DNA of 64,000 bases. It comes from Marinobacter shengliensis (GTDB lineage: Bacteria; Pseudomonadota; Gammaproteobacteria; Pseudomonadales; Oleiphilaceae). Below the pieces are notes generated by a model. The model had not been told where the DNA came from. It saw only the letters and a list, made by a program, of their open reading frames with translations, and did no database searches. The stretch spans positions 26,001-90,000 of the forward strand of contig NZ_PXNO01000001.1 of NCBI RefSeq assembly GCF_003007715.1, in the 5' to 3' direction. Shown here one piece after another: positions 1 to 12,102 of this stretch (position 1 is its first letter; each line of letters opens with the position of its first letter). A program made the position numbers and the translations under genes.

Positions 1-1016
1 TGCTGGGGGCTTATGATCTGACACCCTGGGTCTCCGGCAGTCAGGTGATGATTGTCACCAACGAGACGGTTGCACCTTTATATCTTGAGCGCGCGAAGGC
101 TTGCTTCCCTGGAAAATCGGTTGATGTGGTCACGCTTCCGGATGGCGAGAAGTTCAAGGATTGGCAGACCCTTAACCTGATTTTCGACCGGCTGCTGGAG
201 CGCCGGCACTCCAGAAAAACAACGCTTGCTGCCCTGGGCGGCGGCGTCATCGGGGATATGGCGGGGTTTGCAGCGGCCTGCTATCAGCGGGGCGTACCAT
301 TTATCCAGATGCCCACAACCCTGCTTTCCCAGGTGGATTCATCCGTTGGTGGTAAAACCGGAATCAATCATCCATTGGGCAAGAACATGGTTGGCGCTTT
401 TCATCAGCCGAACATCGTCCTGATTGATACCGATTCCCTGACCACACTTCCCCCCAGGGAGGTGTCGGCTGGGCTTGCGGAAGTTATCAAGTACGGCCTG
501 ATTCGTGACGTGCCTTTTCTGGAGTGGCTGGAAGCTAACATGGATGCGTTGGTCCGGCTGGAGCCCGAAGCAATAGGAGAGGCCATTTTTCGTTCCTGCC
601 AGTGCAAGGCAGACGTTGTGGCCGTCGATGAGAGGGAAGGGGGCTTGCGGGCCATCCTGAATCTTGGCCATACCTTTGGTCATGCGATCGAAACCTACGC
701 GGGTTACGGCAACTGGCTCCACGGCGAGGCGGTTGGAACCGGGATGATGATGGCATCTGACTTGTCTTTGAGAGAAGGTATGATCAGTGCCGACGATCAT
801 AAGAGAGCGTTGGCCTTGATTCGCCGGGCTGGGCTACCGGAGCGGGCCCCCAAAGGCATGACGCCCGATGATTTCATGTCTCTGATGGCCGTTGATAAGA
901 AGAATGTGGATGGCAAGCTCCGGCTGGTGTTGATGCGGGCCTTGGGGGATGCTTTTGTAACCGCTGACGCCCAGCCGGACAACCTCAGAAAGACCTTATT
1001 GGAATTTATCGATTAA
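1..1016 (+). CDS. aroB: 3-dehydroquinate synthase (5' end outside window)
   Basis: Second step of the shikimate pathway: converts DAHP to 3-dehydroquinate, using NAD+ and a divalent metal in the cytoplasm. The reading frame is open from base 3 to the stop at 1014-1016, so the N-terminus (roughly 20-25 residues by comparison with the ~360-residue family) lies upstream. The GTG at 45 and ATG at 48 are internal, because the residues before them ([10 protein letters not shown]) fit the family. Visible motifs are the nucleotide-binding LGGGVIGD, the [15 protein letters not shown] substrate loop, and the metal ligands Glu in [11 protein letters not shown] and His in [11 protein letters not shown] and WLHGEAV. 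The downstream DamX-like gene starts 43 bp later, the usual aroKB-damX arrangement. Confidence 0.97.
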   Translation, partial: LGAYDLTPWVSGSQVMIVTNETVAPLYLERAKACFPGKSVDVVTLPDGEKFKDWQTLNLIFDRLLERRHSRKTTLAALGGGVIGDMAGFAAACYQRGVPFIQMPTTLLSQVDSSVGGKTGINHPLGKNMVGAFHQPNIVLIDTDSLTTLPPREVSAGLAEVIKYGLIRDVPFLEWLEANMDALVRLEPEAIGEAIFRSCQCKADVVAVDEREGGLRAILNLGHTFGHAIETYAGYGNWLHGEAVGTGMMMASDLSLREGMISADDHKRALALIRRAGLPERAPKGMTPDDFMSLMAVDKKNVDGKLRLVLMRALGDAFVTADAQPDNLRKTLLEFID

Positions 1017-1059
1017 GCGTCGTATCACGCAGTGATTGAGCAACGGGCAGGGATGAGTT

Positions 1060-2559
<1,500 letters not shown>

Positions 2560-2614
2560 GTGCACCGTTATGGTGCATTTTCGTCCTGTTCTAGCGGTAA
2601 AACAGCGAAAAAAA

Positions 2615-2643
2615 TTGTATACGTAGTTTCACGTGTGTAAAAT
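2615..2643 (+). promoter_or_regulatory. Candidate sigma-70 promoter upstream of gltB
   Basis: TTGTAT (2615-2620), a 17-bp spacer and TAAAAT (2638-2643) lie about 95 bp before the gltB start, in the 178-bp gap after damX. The -10 matches consensus at 5 of 6 positions and the -35 at 3 of 6. Hand-read prediction only. Confidence 0.45.
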
Positions 2644-2737
2644 CGCTTCCCCCTTTTTTTCGGTGTCAGTACGTTTTGCGCACTAATTTGGTGCGCTTCG
2701 GGCTGGCGAGAAAGCATTTACACGCGAGAGAACGCTT

Positions 2738-5700
2738 ATGACAACAGGCTTGTATCATCCCGATGAGTTCAGGGACAACTGTGGTTTTGGCCTGATTGCC
2801 CACATGAAGGGCGAGGCGAGCCATAAGCTGTTGCAAACGGCCATCGAGTCATTGACTTGCATGACCCACCGTGGAGGCATCGCAGCCGATGGCAAAACCG
2901 GTGATGGTTGTGGGCTTCTTATTCAAAGTCCCAAGGCCTTCCTCTACAAAGCTGCTCAGGCGGCGTTCGGGAAAAAACCTGGAGACTTATTTGCAGTCGG
3001 CCAGGTTTTTTTAGCCCGGGACGAAAGCCAGGCGGCCGCCGGTCGCGCTGCGGTTGAGAAAAATCTCGTCGATCAGGGGCTGGAAATCGTGGGCTGGCGA
3101 GAAGTGCCTGTGGACGACAGTTGCCTGGGGCCGATGGCCCTGGATTGTCTGCCCAGGATTGAGCAGGTTTTTGTTGAGCCGGGCGGAAAAACCGAGCAGG
3201 AGTTTGCCGTTGCGCTGTTTGTTGGCCGCCGCCATGCTGAGCGGGAGATGTCGGACGACTCTGAGTTTTACATCTGCAGCTTGTCGCATCGCACCCTGGC
3301 ATACAAAGGCCTGATGATGCCGGCGGATCTCGCCAACTTTTATAAGGATCTGGGTGACCCGGATCTGCAAACCGCCATCTGTGTGTTCCACCAGCGGTTT
3401 TCCACCAACACCATGCCGAAGTGGCCGCTGGCCCAGCCGTTCCGGTTCCTGGCCCATAACGGTGAGATCAACACCATCGACGGCAACCGTAACTGGGCGA
3501 TCGCCCGCGCGGCCAAGTTCAGTTCACCGGACCTGCCAGACCTGCAAACCCTGCAGCCGCTGGTTAACCTGACCGGTTCGGATTCATCCAGCATGGATAA
3601 CATGCTGGAGATATTGCTGGCCGGTGGAGTTGACCTTTTCCGTGCCGTTCGGATGATGATCCCACCGGCCTGGCAGAATGTAGACACCATGGATTCCCAG
3701 TTGCGGGCGTTCTATGAATACAACTCCATGCACATGGAGCCCTGGGATGGCCCTGCCGGCCTGGTTATGTCTGATGGTCGTTACGCTCTGTGTATGCTCG
3801 ACCGTAACGGCTTGCGCCCGGCTCGCTGGGTCATCACCAAGGACGACTTCATCACCCTGGCGTCGGAAGTGGGCACCTACGGCTACTCGCCCGACGATGT
3901 GGTTGCCAAGGGCCGTGTGGGGCCCGGGCAGATGCTGGCCATCGATACCGAGTCAGGGGAGGTGTTGCACACAGCGGATATCGATCAGCGCCTGAAAACC
4001 GCGCAGCCTTATAAGCGCTGGTTGAAAGACAACGCCTTGCGGGTAGAAACCACGCTGAACCAGGCCACCCCTGAGTTCAAACTGATGGAGCCGGACGAAC
4101 TTCTGGTTCATCAGAAGATGTTCAATATCTCCTTTGAAGAGCGCGACCAGGTGTTGCGTCCGCTGGCTGAAAGCGCGCAAGAAGCTGTGGGTTCCATGGG
4201 TGACGATACGCCGATGGCCGTGCTGTCCAGCAAGGTGCGGCATGTGGCGGATTATTTCCGCCAGAAGTTTGCCCAGGTCACCAACCCGCCTATCGACCCG
4301 CTGCGCGAAACCATCGTGATGTCGCTGGAAACCTGCTTGGGTGCGGAGCAAAACGTCTTTGAGGAGACCCCGGAACACGCCAACCGGATTATTCTGACAA
4401 CCCCGGTGTTGTCGCCGGCCAAGTTCCTCAAGCTCAGCAATAACGATCGCCCGGGCTTTGAAGTGGCCAGAATTGCCATGAGCTACCGCCCGGAGGAAGG
4501 CCTTCAGGAGGCGGTTCGCCGGATGTGCGATGAGGCTGAAAAGTCGGTCCGCGACGGTAAGGTACTGCTGATTCTAAGCGACAAGGACCTGGTGGAAGGC
4601 GAGTTGCCTGTCAACGCCATGATGGTGACCGGTGCTGTGCACCACCACCTGGTTGAGCGGGGTCTGCGCTGCGATTCCAACATCATTGTGGAAACCGGCT
4701 GGGCCCGGGATCCCCATCACTTCGCCGTACTGTTCGGCTTTGGTGCCACTGCGGTTTATCCGTACCTGGCCTATCAGGTCCTTAACGATCTGATCCGGAC
4801 CGGCGAGTTGCTGATGGATCCAATTGAAGCCAAGAACAACTACCGTAAGGGCATCAACAAAGGCTTGCTGAAGATCCTGTCGAAGATGGGGATCTCCACC
4901 ATCACCTCCTACCGCGGTGCCCAGCTGTTTGAAGCCATCGGTCTGGCCGATAACGTTGTGGATCTCTGCTTCAAGGGTGTGCCCAGCCGTATTCAAGGCG
5001 CGGACTTCTTCGACTTCCAGCAGGATCAGGAGCAGCTCGCAGCCGTTGCCTGGAAGCCCCGTAAGCCGCTGTCTCAAGGTGGCTTGCTCAAGTACGTTCA
5101 CGGCCAGGAATATCACGCTTTTAACCCGGACGTGGTTGCCAAGCTCCAGGATGCGGTTATCAGTGGTGATTACGGCCATTACCAGGAATATGCTGGCCTG
5201 GTGAACGAGCGCCCGGTGGCCACTCTGCGTGACCTCCTGGTATTCAAGAAAGATCTCAAGCCGATTGATATCTCCGAGGTTGAGCCGGTTGAGAATATCT
5301 TCCCCCGGTTTGATTCGGCGGCCATGTCGTTGGGCGCTTTGTCTCCCGAGGCCCACGAGGCGCTGGCAGTAGCCATGAATACTCTGGGTGGCCGTTCTAA
5401 CTCTGGTGAGGGTGGTGAAGACCCTGCCCGCCATGGCACCAATCGCCGTTCGAAGATCAAGCAGGTTGCCTCTGGCCGATTCGGTGTAACCGCAGAATAC
5501 CTGCGAAGCGCCGATGTCATGCAGATTAAAGTCGCCCAGGGTGCCAAGCCCGGTGAGGGCGGCCAGTTGCCTGGTGGCAAGGTGAATGATCTGATCGCTC
5601 GCCTGCGTTATTCCGTGCCGGGTGTGACCCTGATTTCGCCACCACCGCACCACGATATCTATTCTATCGAGGATCTGGCGCAGCTGATTTTCGATCTGAA

Positions 5701-7186
5701 GCAGGTGAACCCGGAAGCCCTGGTGTCGGTGAAGCTGGTGTCCGAACCTGGAGTGGGTACTATCGCCGCCGGTGTGGCAAAGGCCTATGCCGACCTGATT
5801 ACTGTATCTGGTTACGATGGCGGTACCGCGGCCAGCCCGTTGACGTCGATTCGCTATGCCGGCTCGCCATGGGAGTTGGGTCTGACCGAAACCCAGCAGG
5901 CACTGAGAGCAAACGACCTGCGGGGCAAGATTCGCCTGCAGACTGACGGTGGTATCAAGACTGGCTTGGATGTTGTTAAAGCAGCCATTCTGGGCGCTGA
6001 AAGCTTCGGCTTCGGCACTACGCCAATGGTGGCCCTGGGTTGTAAATACCTGCGTATCTGTCACCTGAATAACTGTGCCACCGGTGTTGCTACCCAGAAC
6101 GATTACCTGCGGGAAGAGCACTTCAAGGGCACCGTTGAGATGGCCATGAATTTCTTCCGTTTTGTCGCGGAAGAAACCCGCGAGTGGATGGCCAAGCTGG
6201 GTGTTCGCAGTCTTGAGGAACTGGTTGGCCGTGTCGATCTGCTTGAGCGCCTGCCGGGCAATACCGAGCGCCAGAAAAAGCTGGACCTGACGCGTCTGCT
6301 GCAGAATGACCACATCCCGGCGGACAAGCCCCAGACTTGTCAGGTTGAGCGCAACCATCCGTTCGACGAAGGCCGCCTGGCGGAGCAGATGGTGAAAGAC
6401 ACCGCTGCAGCTATCGCAGAGAAGTCCGGCGGCGCCTGGAGCTACAAGGTTACCAACTGCGATCGCTCCATTGGTGCGCGGCTGTCTGGCGAAATTGCAG
6501 CGCAGTACGGTAACCAGGGAATGGTGGATGCACCGATCACTCTGGATCTTACCGGGACCGCAGGCCAGAGCTTTGGTGTGTGGAACGTGGGTGGTCTGAA
6601 CCTGATTCTTGAAGGCGATGCCAACGACTATGTGGGCAAGGGTATGACTGGCGGCAAGCTGGTTGTTAAACCGCCCCGCGGCAGCGACTTCAAAACCCAG
6701 GAAACATCCATCGTGGGTAATACCTGCCTGTACGGCGCGACAGGGGGCAAGCTGTTTGCCGCTGGCACAGCCGGTGAACGCTTTGCCGTTCGTAACTCTG
6801 GTGCCCATGCGGTTGTAGAAGGGGCCGGGGACCACTGTTGTGAATACATGACCGGCGGCCTGGTGACCGTTCTCGGTTCCACCGGCTACAACTTCGGTGC
6901 CGGCATGACCGGCGGCTTCGCCTATGTGCTGGATCTGGACAACACCTTCGTGGACAAGTACAACCATGAACTGGTTGAGATCCAGCGCATTTCGCGGGAA
7001 GACATGGAAGCCTACCGGAACCACCTGCGTGGTGTGATCCGGGAGCATATTTCCGAAACCGGAAGCGCCTGGGCGGAGCACCTACTTGAAGATTTCGACG
7101 ATTACATCGGCCGCTTCTGGCTGGTGAAGCCAAAGGCTGCGAACCTGCGCAGCCTGCTGGCCAGCACCCGTGCCCGCCCGGAATAA
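2738..7186 (+). CDS. gltB: Glutamate synthase (NADPH) large subunit
   Basis: Large subunit of glutamate synthase: transfers the glutamine amide nitrogen to 2-oxoglutarate, giving two glutamates. The 1482 residues match the family's usual size. Order: a short propeptide of 14 residues, then Cys15 in the [10 protein letters not shown] motif, expected to become the N-terminal nucleophile of the glutaminase domain (15 to about 420); a central domain; the FMN-binding synthase domain with 3Fe-4S ligands Cys1102, Cys1108 and Cys1113 ([12 protein letters not shown]); and the C-terminal beta-helix with repeated G-rich motifs (about 1230-1430). gltD follows 78 bp downstream, separated by a strong stem-loop. 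ATG start at 2738. Confidence 0.98.
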   Translation: MTTGLYHPDEFRDNCGFGLIAHMKGEASHKLLQTAIESLTCMTHRGGIAADGKTGDGCGLLIQSPKAFLYKAAQAAFGKKPGDLFAVGQVFLARDESQAAAGRAAVEKNLVDQGLEIVGWREVPVDDSCLGPMALDCLPRIEQVFVEPGGKTEQEFAVALFVGRRHAEREMSDDSEFYICSLSHRTLAYKGLMMPADLANFYKDLGDPDLQTAICVFHQRFSTNTMPKWPLAQPFRFLAHNGEINTIDGNRNWAIARAAKFSSPDLPDLQTLQPLVNLTGSDSSSMDNMLEILLAGGVDLFRAVRMMIPPAWQNVDTMDSQLRAFYEYNSMHMEPWDGPAGLVMSDGRYALCMLDRNGLRPARWVITKDDFITLASEVGTYGYSPDDVVAKGRVGPGQMLAIDTESGEVLHTADIDQRLKTAQPYKRWLKDNALRVETTLNQATPEFKLMEPDELLVHQKMFNISFEERDQVLRPLAESAQEAVGSMGDDTPMAVLSSKVRHVADYFRQKFAQVTNPPIDPLRETIVMSLETCLGAEQNVFEETPEHANRIILTTPVLSPAKFLKLSNNDRPGFEVARIAMSYRPEEGLQEAVRRMCDEAEKSVRDGKVLLILSDKDLVEGELPVNAMMVTGAVHHHLVERGLRCDSNIIVETGWARDPHHFAVLFGFGATAVYPYLAYQVLNDLIRTGELLMDPIEAKNNYRKGINKGLLKILSKMGISTITSYRGAQLFEAIGLADNVVDLCFKGVPSRIQGADFFDFQQDQEQLAAVAWKPRKPLSQGGLLKYVHGQEYHAFNPDVVAKLQDAVISGDYGHYQEYAGLVNERPVATLRDLLVFKKDLKPIDISEVEPVENIFPRFDSAAMSLGALSPEAHEALAVAMNTLGGRSNSGEGGEDPARHGTNRRSKIKQVASGRFGVTAEYLRSADVMQIKVAQGAKPGEGGQLPGGKVNDLIARLRYSVPGVTLISPPPHHDIYSIEDLAQLIFDLKQVNPEALVSVKLVSEPGVGTIAAGVAKAYADLITVSGYDGGTAASPLTSIRYAGSPWELGLTETQQALRANDLRGKIRLQTDGGIKTGLDVVKAAILGAESFGFGTTPMVALGCKYLRICHLNNCATGVATQNDYLREEHFKGTVEMAMNFFRFVAEETREWMAKLGVRSLEELVGRVDLLERLPGNTERQKKLDLTRLLQNDHIPADKPQTCQVERNHPFDEGRLAEQMVKDTAAAIAEKSGGAWSYKVTNCDRSIGARLSGEIAAQYGNQGMVDAPITLDLTGTAGQSFGVWNVGGLNLILEGDANDYVGKGMTGGKLVVKPPRGSDFKTQETSIVGNTCLYGATGGKLFAAGTAGERFAVRNSGAHAVVEGAGDHCCEYMTGGLVTVLGSTGYNFGAGMTGGFAYVLDLDNTFVDKYNHELVEIQRISREDMEAYRNHLRGVIREHISETGSAWAEHLLEDFDDYIGRFWLVKPKAANLRSLLASTRARPE

Positions 7187-7209
7187 GGCTGGGCAACGCA
7201 AAGGTTGAT

Positions 7210-7233
7210 GGGCTGCGCCAACGGGCGCAGCCC
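7210..7233 (+). other. Intercistronic stem-loop between gltB and gltD
   Basis: GGGCTGCGCC (7210-7219) pairs perfectly with GGCGCAGCCC (7224-7233) across a 4-nt loop. There is no T-tract after it, so it does not look like an intrinsic terminator. It could stabilise or process the gltB-gltD mRNA and set subunit ratio, which is inference. Confidence 0.7.
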
Positions 7234-7246
7234 CCGTCGAAATTGA

Positions 7247-8683
<1,437 letters not shown>

Positions 8684-8704
8684 CTCTGAGTTGATCAGAG
8701 TCAG

Positions 8705-8739
8705 AAGGGCGGCTTGCTACGGGTAAGCCGCCCTTTTTT
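8705..8739 (+). terminator. Rho-independent terminator after gltD
   Basis: AAGGGCGGCTT (8705-8715) pairs perfectly with AAGCCGCCCTT (8725-8735) around a 9-nt loop, followed by a run of six T (8734-8739). It ends the gltBD transcript about 70 bp before hemE. Confidence 0.92.
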
Positions 8740-8808
8740 ATTCGTATAAACGGGGTATCATTGCTCCCCATTATCTCTGACCATTTACCGACGAGAACGG
8801 GATACCAT

Positions 8809-9873
8809 ATGACCGAGCTGAAGAATGACCGCTTCCTGCGCGCCCTGATACGCCAGCCTGTAGACCGCACCCCGGTGTGGATGATGCGCCAGGCGGGCCG
8901 CTACCTGCCGGAGTACCGCGCAACCCGGGCAAAAGCCGGTGATTTTCTCAGCCTGTGCAAGAACACGCCGCTGGCCTGCGAAGTTACCCTGCAGCCGCTC
9001 GAGCGCTATCCGCTGGACGCTGCCATCCTGTTCTCGGATATCCTGACCATTCCTGATGCGCTGGGTCTTGGTCTGTACTTCGAAACCGGCGAAGGCCCGA
9101 AGTTCCGCAAGGTGATTCGCTCAGAAGCGGATGTAGACGCGTTGCCGAAAATGAACGCTGAGTCGGATCTGGACTACGTGATGAACGCCGTCTCCACCAT
9201 CCGCCGCGAACTCAACGGCCGGGTACCGCTGATCGGTTTCTCCGGCAGCCCCTGGACCCTGGCCACGTACATGATTGAAGGTGGTTCCTCCAAGACCTTC
9301 TCTGAAGCCAAGAAGCTGATGTACGGCCAGCCGGAAGTGATGCACCGCTTGCTGGACCATCTGGCAGACTCGGTGATTGATTACCTGAACGGTCAGATCA
9401 AGGCCGGTGCCCAGGCGGTACAGATTTTTGATACCTGGGGTGGCGTGCTGAGCAGCTGGGCCTACGAGGAGTTTTCTCTGCGCTACATGAAGAAGATTGT
9501 GGATGGTCTGATTCGCGAGAGCGAGGGTCGCCGTGTGCCGGTGATTGTGTTCACCAAGAACGGTGGTCAGTGGCTGGAGTCCATTGCCGACTGTGGCGCC
9601 GACGCCGTGGGCCTGGACTGGACGACGGACATCGGCAATGCCCGCGCTCGCGTTGGCGATAAGGTGGCGTTGCAGGGCAATATGGACCCGGCCATGTTGT
9701 ATGCGCCGAAGGCGCGGATTCGCCAGGAAGTGGCGGATATCCTGAAGCGTTATGGCTCGGGTTCCGGGCATATCTTCAACCTGGGGCATGGGATTACGCC
9801 GGATGTGGATCCGGAGCATGCCGGGGCCTTCATTGAGGCGGTTGTTGAGCTTAGCGGGCAGTATCACCAATAG
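8809..9873 (+). CDS. hemE: Uroporphyrinogen decarboxylase
   Basis: Decarboxylates the four acetate side chains of uroporphyrinogen III to give coproporphyrinogen III in heme synthesis; cytoplasmic and cofactor-free. 354 residues, exactly the E. coli length. The frame stays open upstream to a TTG at 8761, but the family N-terminus [13 protein letters not shown] places the start at ATG 8809. Signature [11 protein letters not shown] spans residues 27-37, and the catalytic Asp77 lies in [12 protein letters not shown]. It is monocistronic by position: the gltD terminator is upstream and a structured repeat (9922-10031) downstream. Confidence 0.98.
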   Translation: MTELKNDRFLRALIRQPVDRTPVWMMRQAGRYLPEYRATRAKAGDFLSLCKNTPLACEVTLQPLERYPLDAAILFSDILTIPDALGLGLYFETGEGPKFRKVIRSEADVDALPKMNAESDLDYVMNAVSTIRRELNGRVPLIGFSGSPWTLATYMIEGGSSKTFSEAKKLMYGQPEVMHRLLDHLADSVIDYLNGQIKAGAQAVQIFDTWGGVLSSWAYEEFSLRYMKKIVDGLIRESEGRRVPVIVFTKNGGQWLESIADCGADAVGLDWTTDIGNARARVGDKVALQGNMDPAMLYAPKARIRQEVADILKRYGSGSGHIFNLGHGITPDVDPEHAGAFIEAVVELSGQYHQ

Positions 9874-9921
9874 GTTCGAGTTTGTGCTTTGTTTACTCCT
9901 AGCCTGCGGGCTGTGGAGTAG

Positions 9922-10031
9922 GCAGGGTGGCGATAGGGCCTCCAAAAAAACGCTACGAGCTCATCCCTGAGCGCTTCGCTCCGGCCATCCATGGCCTCCG
10001 AGATTTTTTGGAGGCTCTATCGCCACCCTGC
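9922..10031 (-). repeat. Dual-hairpin element A (candidate paired CsrA/RsmA-site RNA)
   Basis: Arms at 9922-9949 and 10004-10031 are complementary over 28 bp with a single G-T wobble. Between them lie two small hairpins: GCTC/GAGC around ATCCCT (9959-9972) and GGCC/GGCC around ATCCAT (9983-9996). Read on the minus strand these loops are AGGGAT and ATGGAT. The 54-nt inner part (9950-10003) matches the reverse complement of element B at 51 of 54 positions, while the arms differ. It lies between hemE and the PilZ gene in the orientation opposite to the other four copies relative to the flanking transcription. Confidence 0.9.
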
Positions 10032-10159
10032 AGTCCAACGTTTCGGGAATACCTTAAGCCCTCGGGAGCGAAGCTCTCGTTAACCACTCCACGCTGTACT
10101 CCCTTTTATGTCCGGTCTATAGTCATAGAGAGTAATGACCGTCGAGCCGGAGCTGCCCC

Positions 10160-10528
10160 TTGTCTACCAAAACTTCCGAAAAACGCCGTTTCCATCGAAT
10201 CAGTTTCGATGCGCCCTGTGAGCTGCATTGTCAGGACCAGGTGTGGTCAACCGAGGTGTTGGATATTTCCCTGAAGGGCGTTTTGGTCCAGCGGCCGGTA
10301 GGTTGGAAGGTTCCGCTGAACAAGCCTTGTGAGGTGGTGATTCATCTGAATGAGCATGAAGCCGCGATTGTGATGGCGGTGGAGTTGAAGCACGTGGAGG
10401 ATCATCGGTTGGGATTTCGGTGTCAGTATATTGATCTTGAAAGTGCCACGCATTTGAAGCGGCTGGTTGAGTTAAATCTTGGGGATCAGGCGCTTTTGGA
10501 GCGGGAGTTTGCGCATCTGATTGACTGA
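10160..10528 (+). CDS. PilZ-domain protein (putative cyclic-di-GMP receptor)
   Basis: Single-domain PilZ protein of 122 residues, predicted cytoplasmic. The two cyclic-di-GMP binding motifs are intact: RxxxR at residues 9-13 (RRFHR) and DxSxxG at 35-40 (DISLKG). A receptor role is therefore likely, but the partner is unknown. The start is TTG at 10160, preceded at 7 bases by GGAG, which supports this rare start; no in-frame ATG precedes the RxxxR motif. The gene stands alone between two inverted copies of the dual-hairpin element (9922 and 10582). The downstream copy probably forms its 3' untranslated region. Confidence 0.88.
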   Translation: MSTKTSEKRRFHRISFDAPCELHCQDQVWSTEVLDISLKGVLVQRPVGWKVPLNKPCEVVIHLNEHEAAIVMAVELKHVEDHRLGFRCQYIDLESATHLKRLVELNLGDQALLEREFAHLID

Positions 10529-10581
10529 CGATGGCGCGCTGAGGCTTTTCGTTTGAAGTGCGGATTGCACTGAGGATAGAA

Positions 10582-10693
10582 AGGGCAGTGTTGGAGCGCC
10601 TTTCAAAAAATCTCGGAGGCCATGGATGGCCGGAGCGAAGCGCACATGGATGTGCTCGTAGCGTTTTTTTGAAAGGCGCTCCAACACTGCCCT
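10582..10693 (+). repeat. Dual-hairpin element B (candidate paired CsrA/RsmA-site RNA)
   Basis: Arms 10582-10610 and 10665-10693 are perfectly complementary over 29 bp, including A6/T6 at the inner end. Inside are two hairpins: GGCC/GGCC with loop ATGGAT (10618-10631) and GCAC/GTGC with loop ATGGAT (10642-10655). Relative to element A the second stem changes from GCTC/GAGC to GCAC/GTGC, a compensated substitution. It lies between the stop of the PilZ gene (+) and the stop of radA (-), so it could also act as a transcription-end structure for both, although no T-tract follows the outer stem. Confidence 0.9.
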
Positions 10694-10725
10694 AACTCTG
10701 GAGCCAGAAGGCTCGGGGCCGTAAA

Positions 10726-12102
10726 CTAAAGCTCCTCCAAAGCCGAAAGGGCATCGGAAAGCTTGGTCACCGGAATGACCTTCATGCCTTCCACAGGCTT
10801 GCGCGGAACGTTAGCCTTGGGAACCAAAGCCCGAGTGAAGCCGTGCTTGGCTGCCTCGTATATCCGCTCCTGACCATTCGGCACCGGCCGGATCTCGCCG
10901 GACAGTCCCACTTCCCCAAAAATCACCAGATCCTGGGGCAACGCCCGATTCCGGAACGATGACACCACCGCTGACAGCAGAGCAAGGTCCGCGCTGGTTT
11001 CGTTGACCTTCACACCCGCTACCACGTTCACGAACACATCCTGATCGGCCACATGCATACCGCCATGACGATGTAACACCGCCAGAAGCATCGCCAACCG
11101 GTTCTGGTCGGTACCCACGGCTACCCGCCTCGGATAGCTGCCCTGAGCCATATCCACCAGTGCCTGGATTTCCACCAGCATCGGCCGGGTGCCTTCCCAG
11201 ACCACCATCACCACACTGCCGGGAGCCGCCTCTTCGCCCCGGTTCAGGAAAATGGCGCTGGGGTTTTTTACTTCCTTCAGGCCTTGTTCCAGCATCGCAA
11301 ACACGCCCAGCTCGTTTACCGCGCCGAAACGGTTCTTGATGCCCCGCAGGGTGCGGTAGCGGCTGTCGCTGGAGCCTTCCAGCAGGATGGAGCAATCGAT
11401 CATGTGCTCCAGCACCTTCGGACCGGCCAGGCTGCCGTCTTTGGTAACGTGGCCGACCAGAAGCAAAATCGTGCCGGTTTGTTTGGCGAAACGGGTGAGG
11501 AAGGCGGCGCTTTCCCGGACTTGAGAAACCGAACCCGGGGCTGATTCGATATCGGCCACGTGCATCACCTGGATACTGTCGATCACCAGAATGCGCGGCT
11601 TCTCCATTTCCGCCACCTGCATCAACCGCTCCACGGAGGTTTCCGAGAGCATTTTCAGGTCTTTGGTGGGCAAACCAAGGCGTTTGGCGCGCATGGCGAC
11701 CTGTTGCAGGGATTCCTCGCCAGTGACATACAGGGCTGAGTGTTGCTCGGCCAACTGGCAGACCGCCTGAAGTAGCAGGGTGCTTTTGCCCGCGCCGGGG
11801 TGGCCGCCCATCAAGACTGCCGAGCCTTCCACTAACCCGCCGCCCAGTACCCGGTCGAACTCCTGCATGCCGGTACTGATGCGGGCCTGTTCGGCCAGGC
11901 TGACTTCGTCCAGGCTTTTGACCTCGGAGAGGCTGCCCGCGTAGCCCTCAAAACGGGCGCTGCGGGCGCCCTTGCCGGGGCCGGAAACGCCGCGTACTTC
12001 GCTGATGGTATTCCAGGCCTGGCAAGCCGTGCACTGGCCTTGCCACTTGGAATAGTCTGCACCGCATTCGGTGCAGACATAGGCAGTTTTTGCTTTTGCC
12101 AT
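10726..12102 (-). CDS. radA: DNA repair protein RadA (branch-migration ATPase)
   Basis: RecA-like helicase that promotes branch migration during recombinational repair. 458 residues, the usual length. The N-terminal zinc finger has Cys10, 13, 24 and 27. The ATPase domain has Walker A GHPGAGKS (100-107) and the RadA-specific KNRFG motif (256-260). A Lon-like C-terminal domain follows. ATG at 12102 overlaps the stop of ettA by one base, so the two are probably translationally coupled on the minus strand. Confidence 0.98.
   Translation of the reverse strand: MAKAKTAYVCTECGADYSKWQGQCTACQAWNTISEVRGVSGPGKGARSARFEGYAGSLSEVKSLDEVSLAEQARISTGMQEFDRVLGGGLVEGSAVLMGGHPGAGKSTLLLQAVCQLAEQHSALYVTGEESLQQVAMRAKRLGLPTKDLKMLSETSVERLMQVAEMEKPRILVIDSIQVMHVADIESAPGSVSQVRESAAFLTRFAKQTGTILLLVGHVTKDGSLAGPKVLEHMIDCSILLEGSSDSRYRTLRGIKNRFGAVNELGVFAMLEQGLKEVKNPSAIFLNRGEEAAPGSVVMVVWEGTRPMLVEIQALVDMAQGSYPRRVAVGTDQNRLAMLLAVLHRHGGMHVADQDVFVNVVAGVKVNETSADLALLSAVVSSFRNRALPQDLVIFGEVGLSGEIRPVPNGQERIYEAAKHGFTRALVPKANVPRKPVEGMKVIPVTKLSDALSALEEL

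Noticed and set aside
45..50. GTG/ATG at the left end as the aroB start
   Set aside because: Codons before it continue the AroB reading frame and fit the protein family, so the gene is cut by the window edge.
4574..7081. Very long open frame (835 codons) antisense to gltB
   Set aside because: It mirrors a high-G+C gene with biased third positions, shows no domain motifs and lies fully opposite an unambiguous gltB.
9922..10693. Elements A-E as integron attC sites
   Set aside because: They lack the RYYYAAC/GTTRRRY core sites, are not next to gene cassettes of the integron type, and are scattered among core genes.
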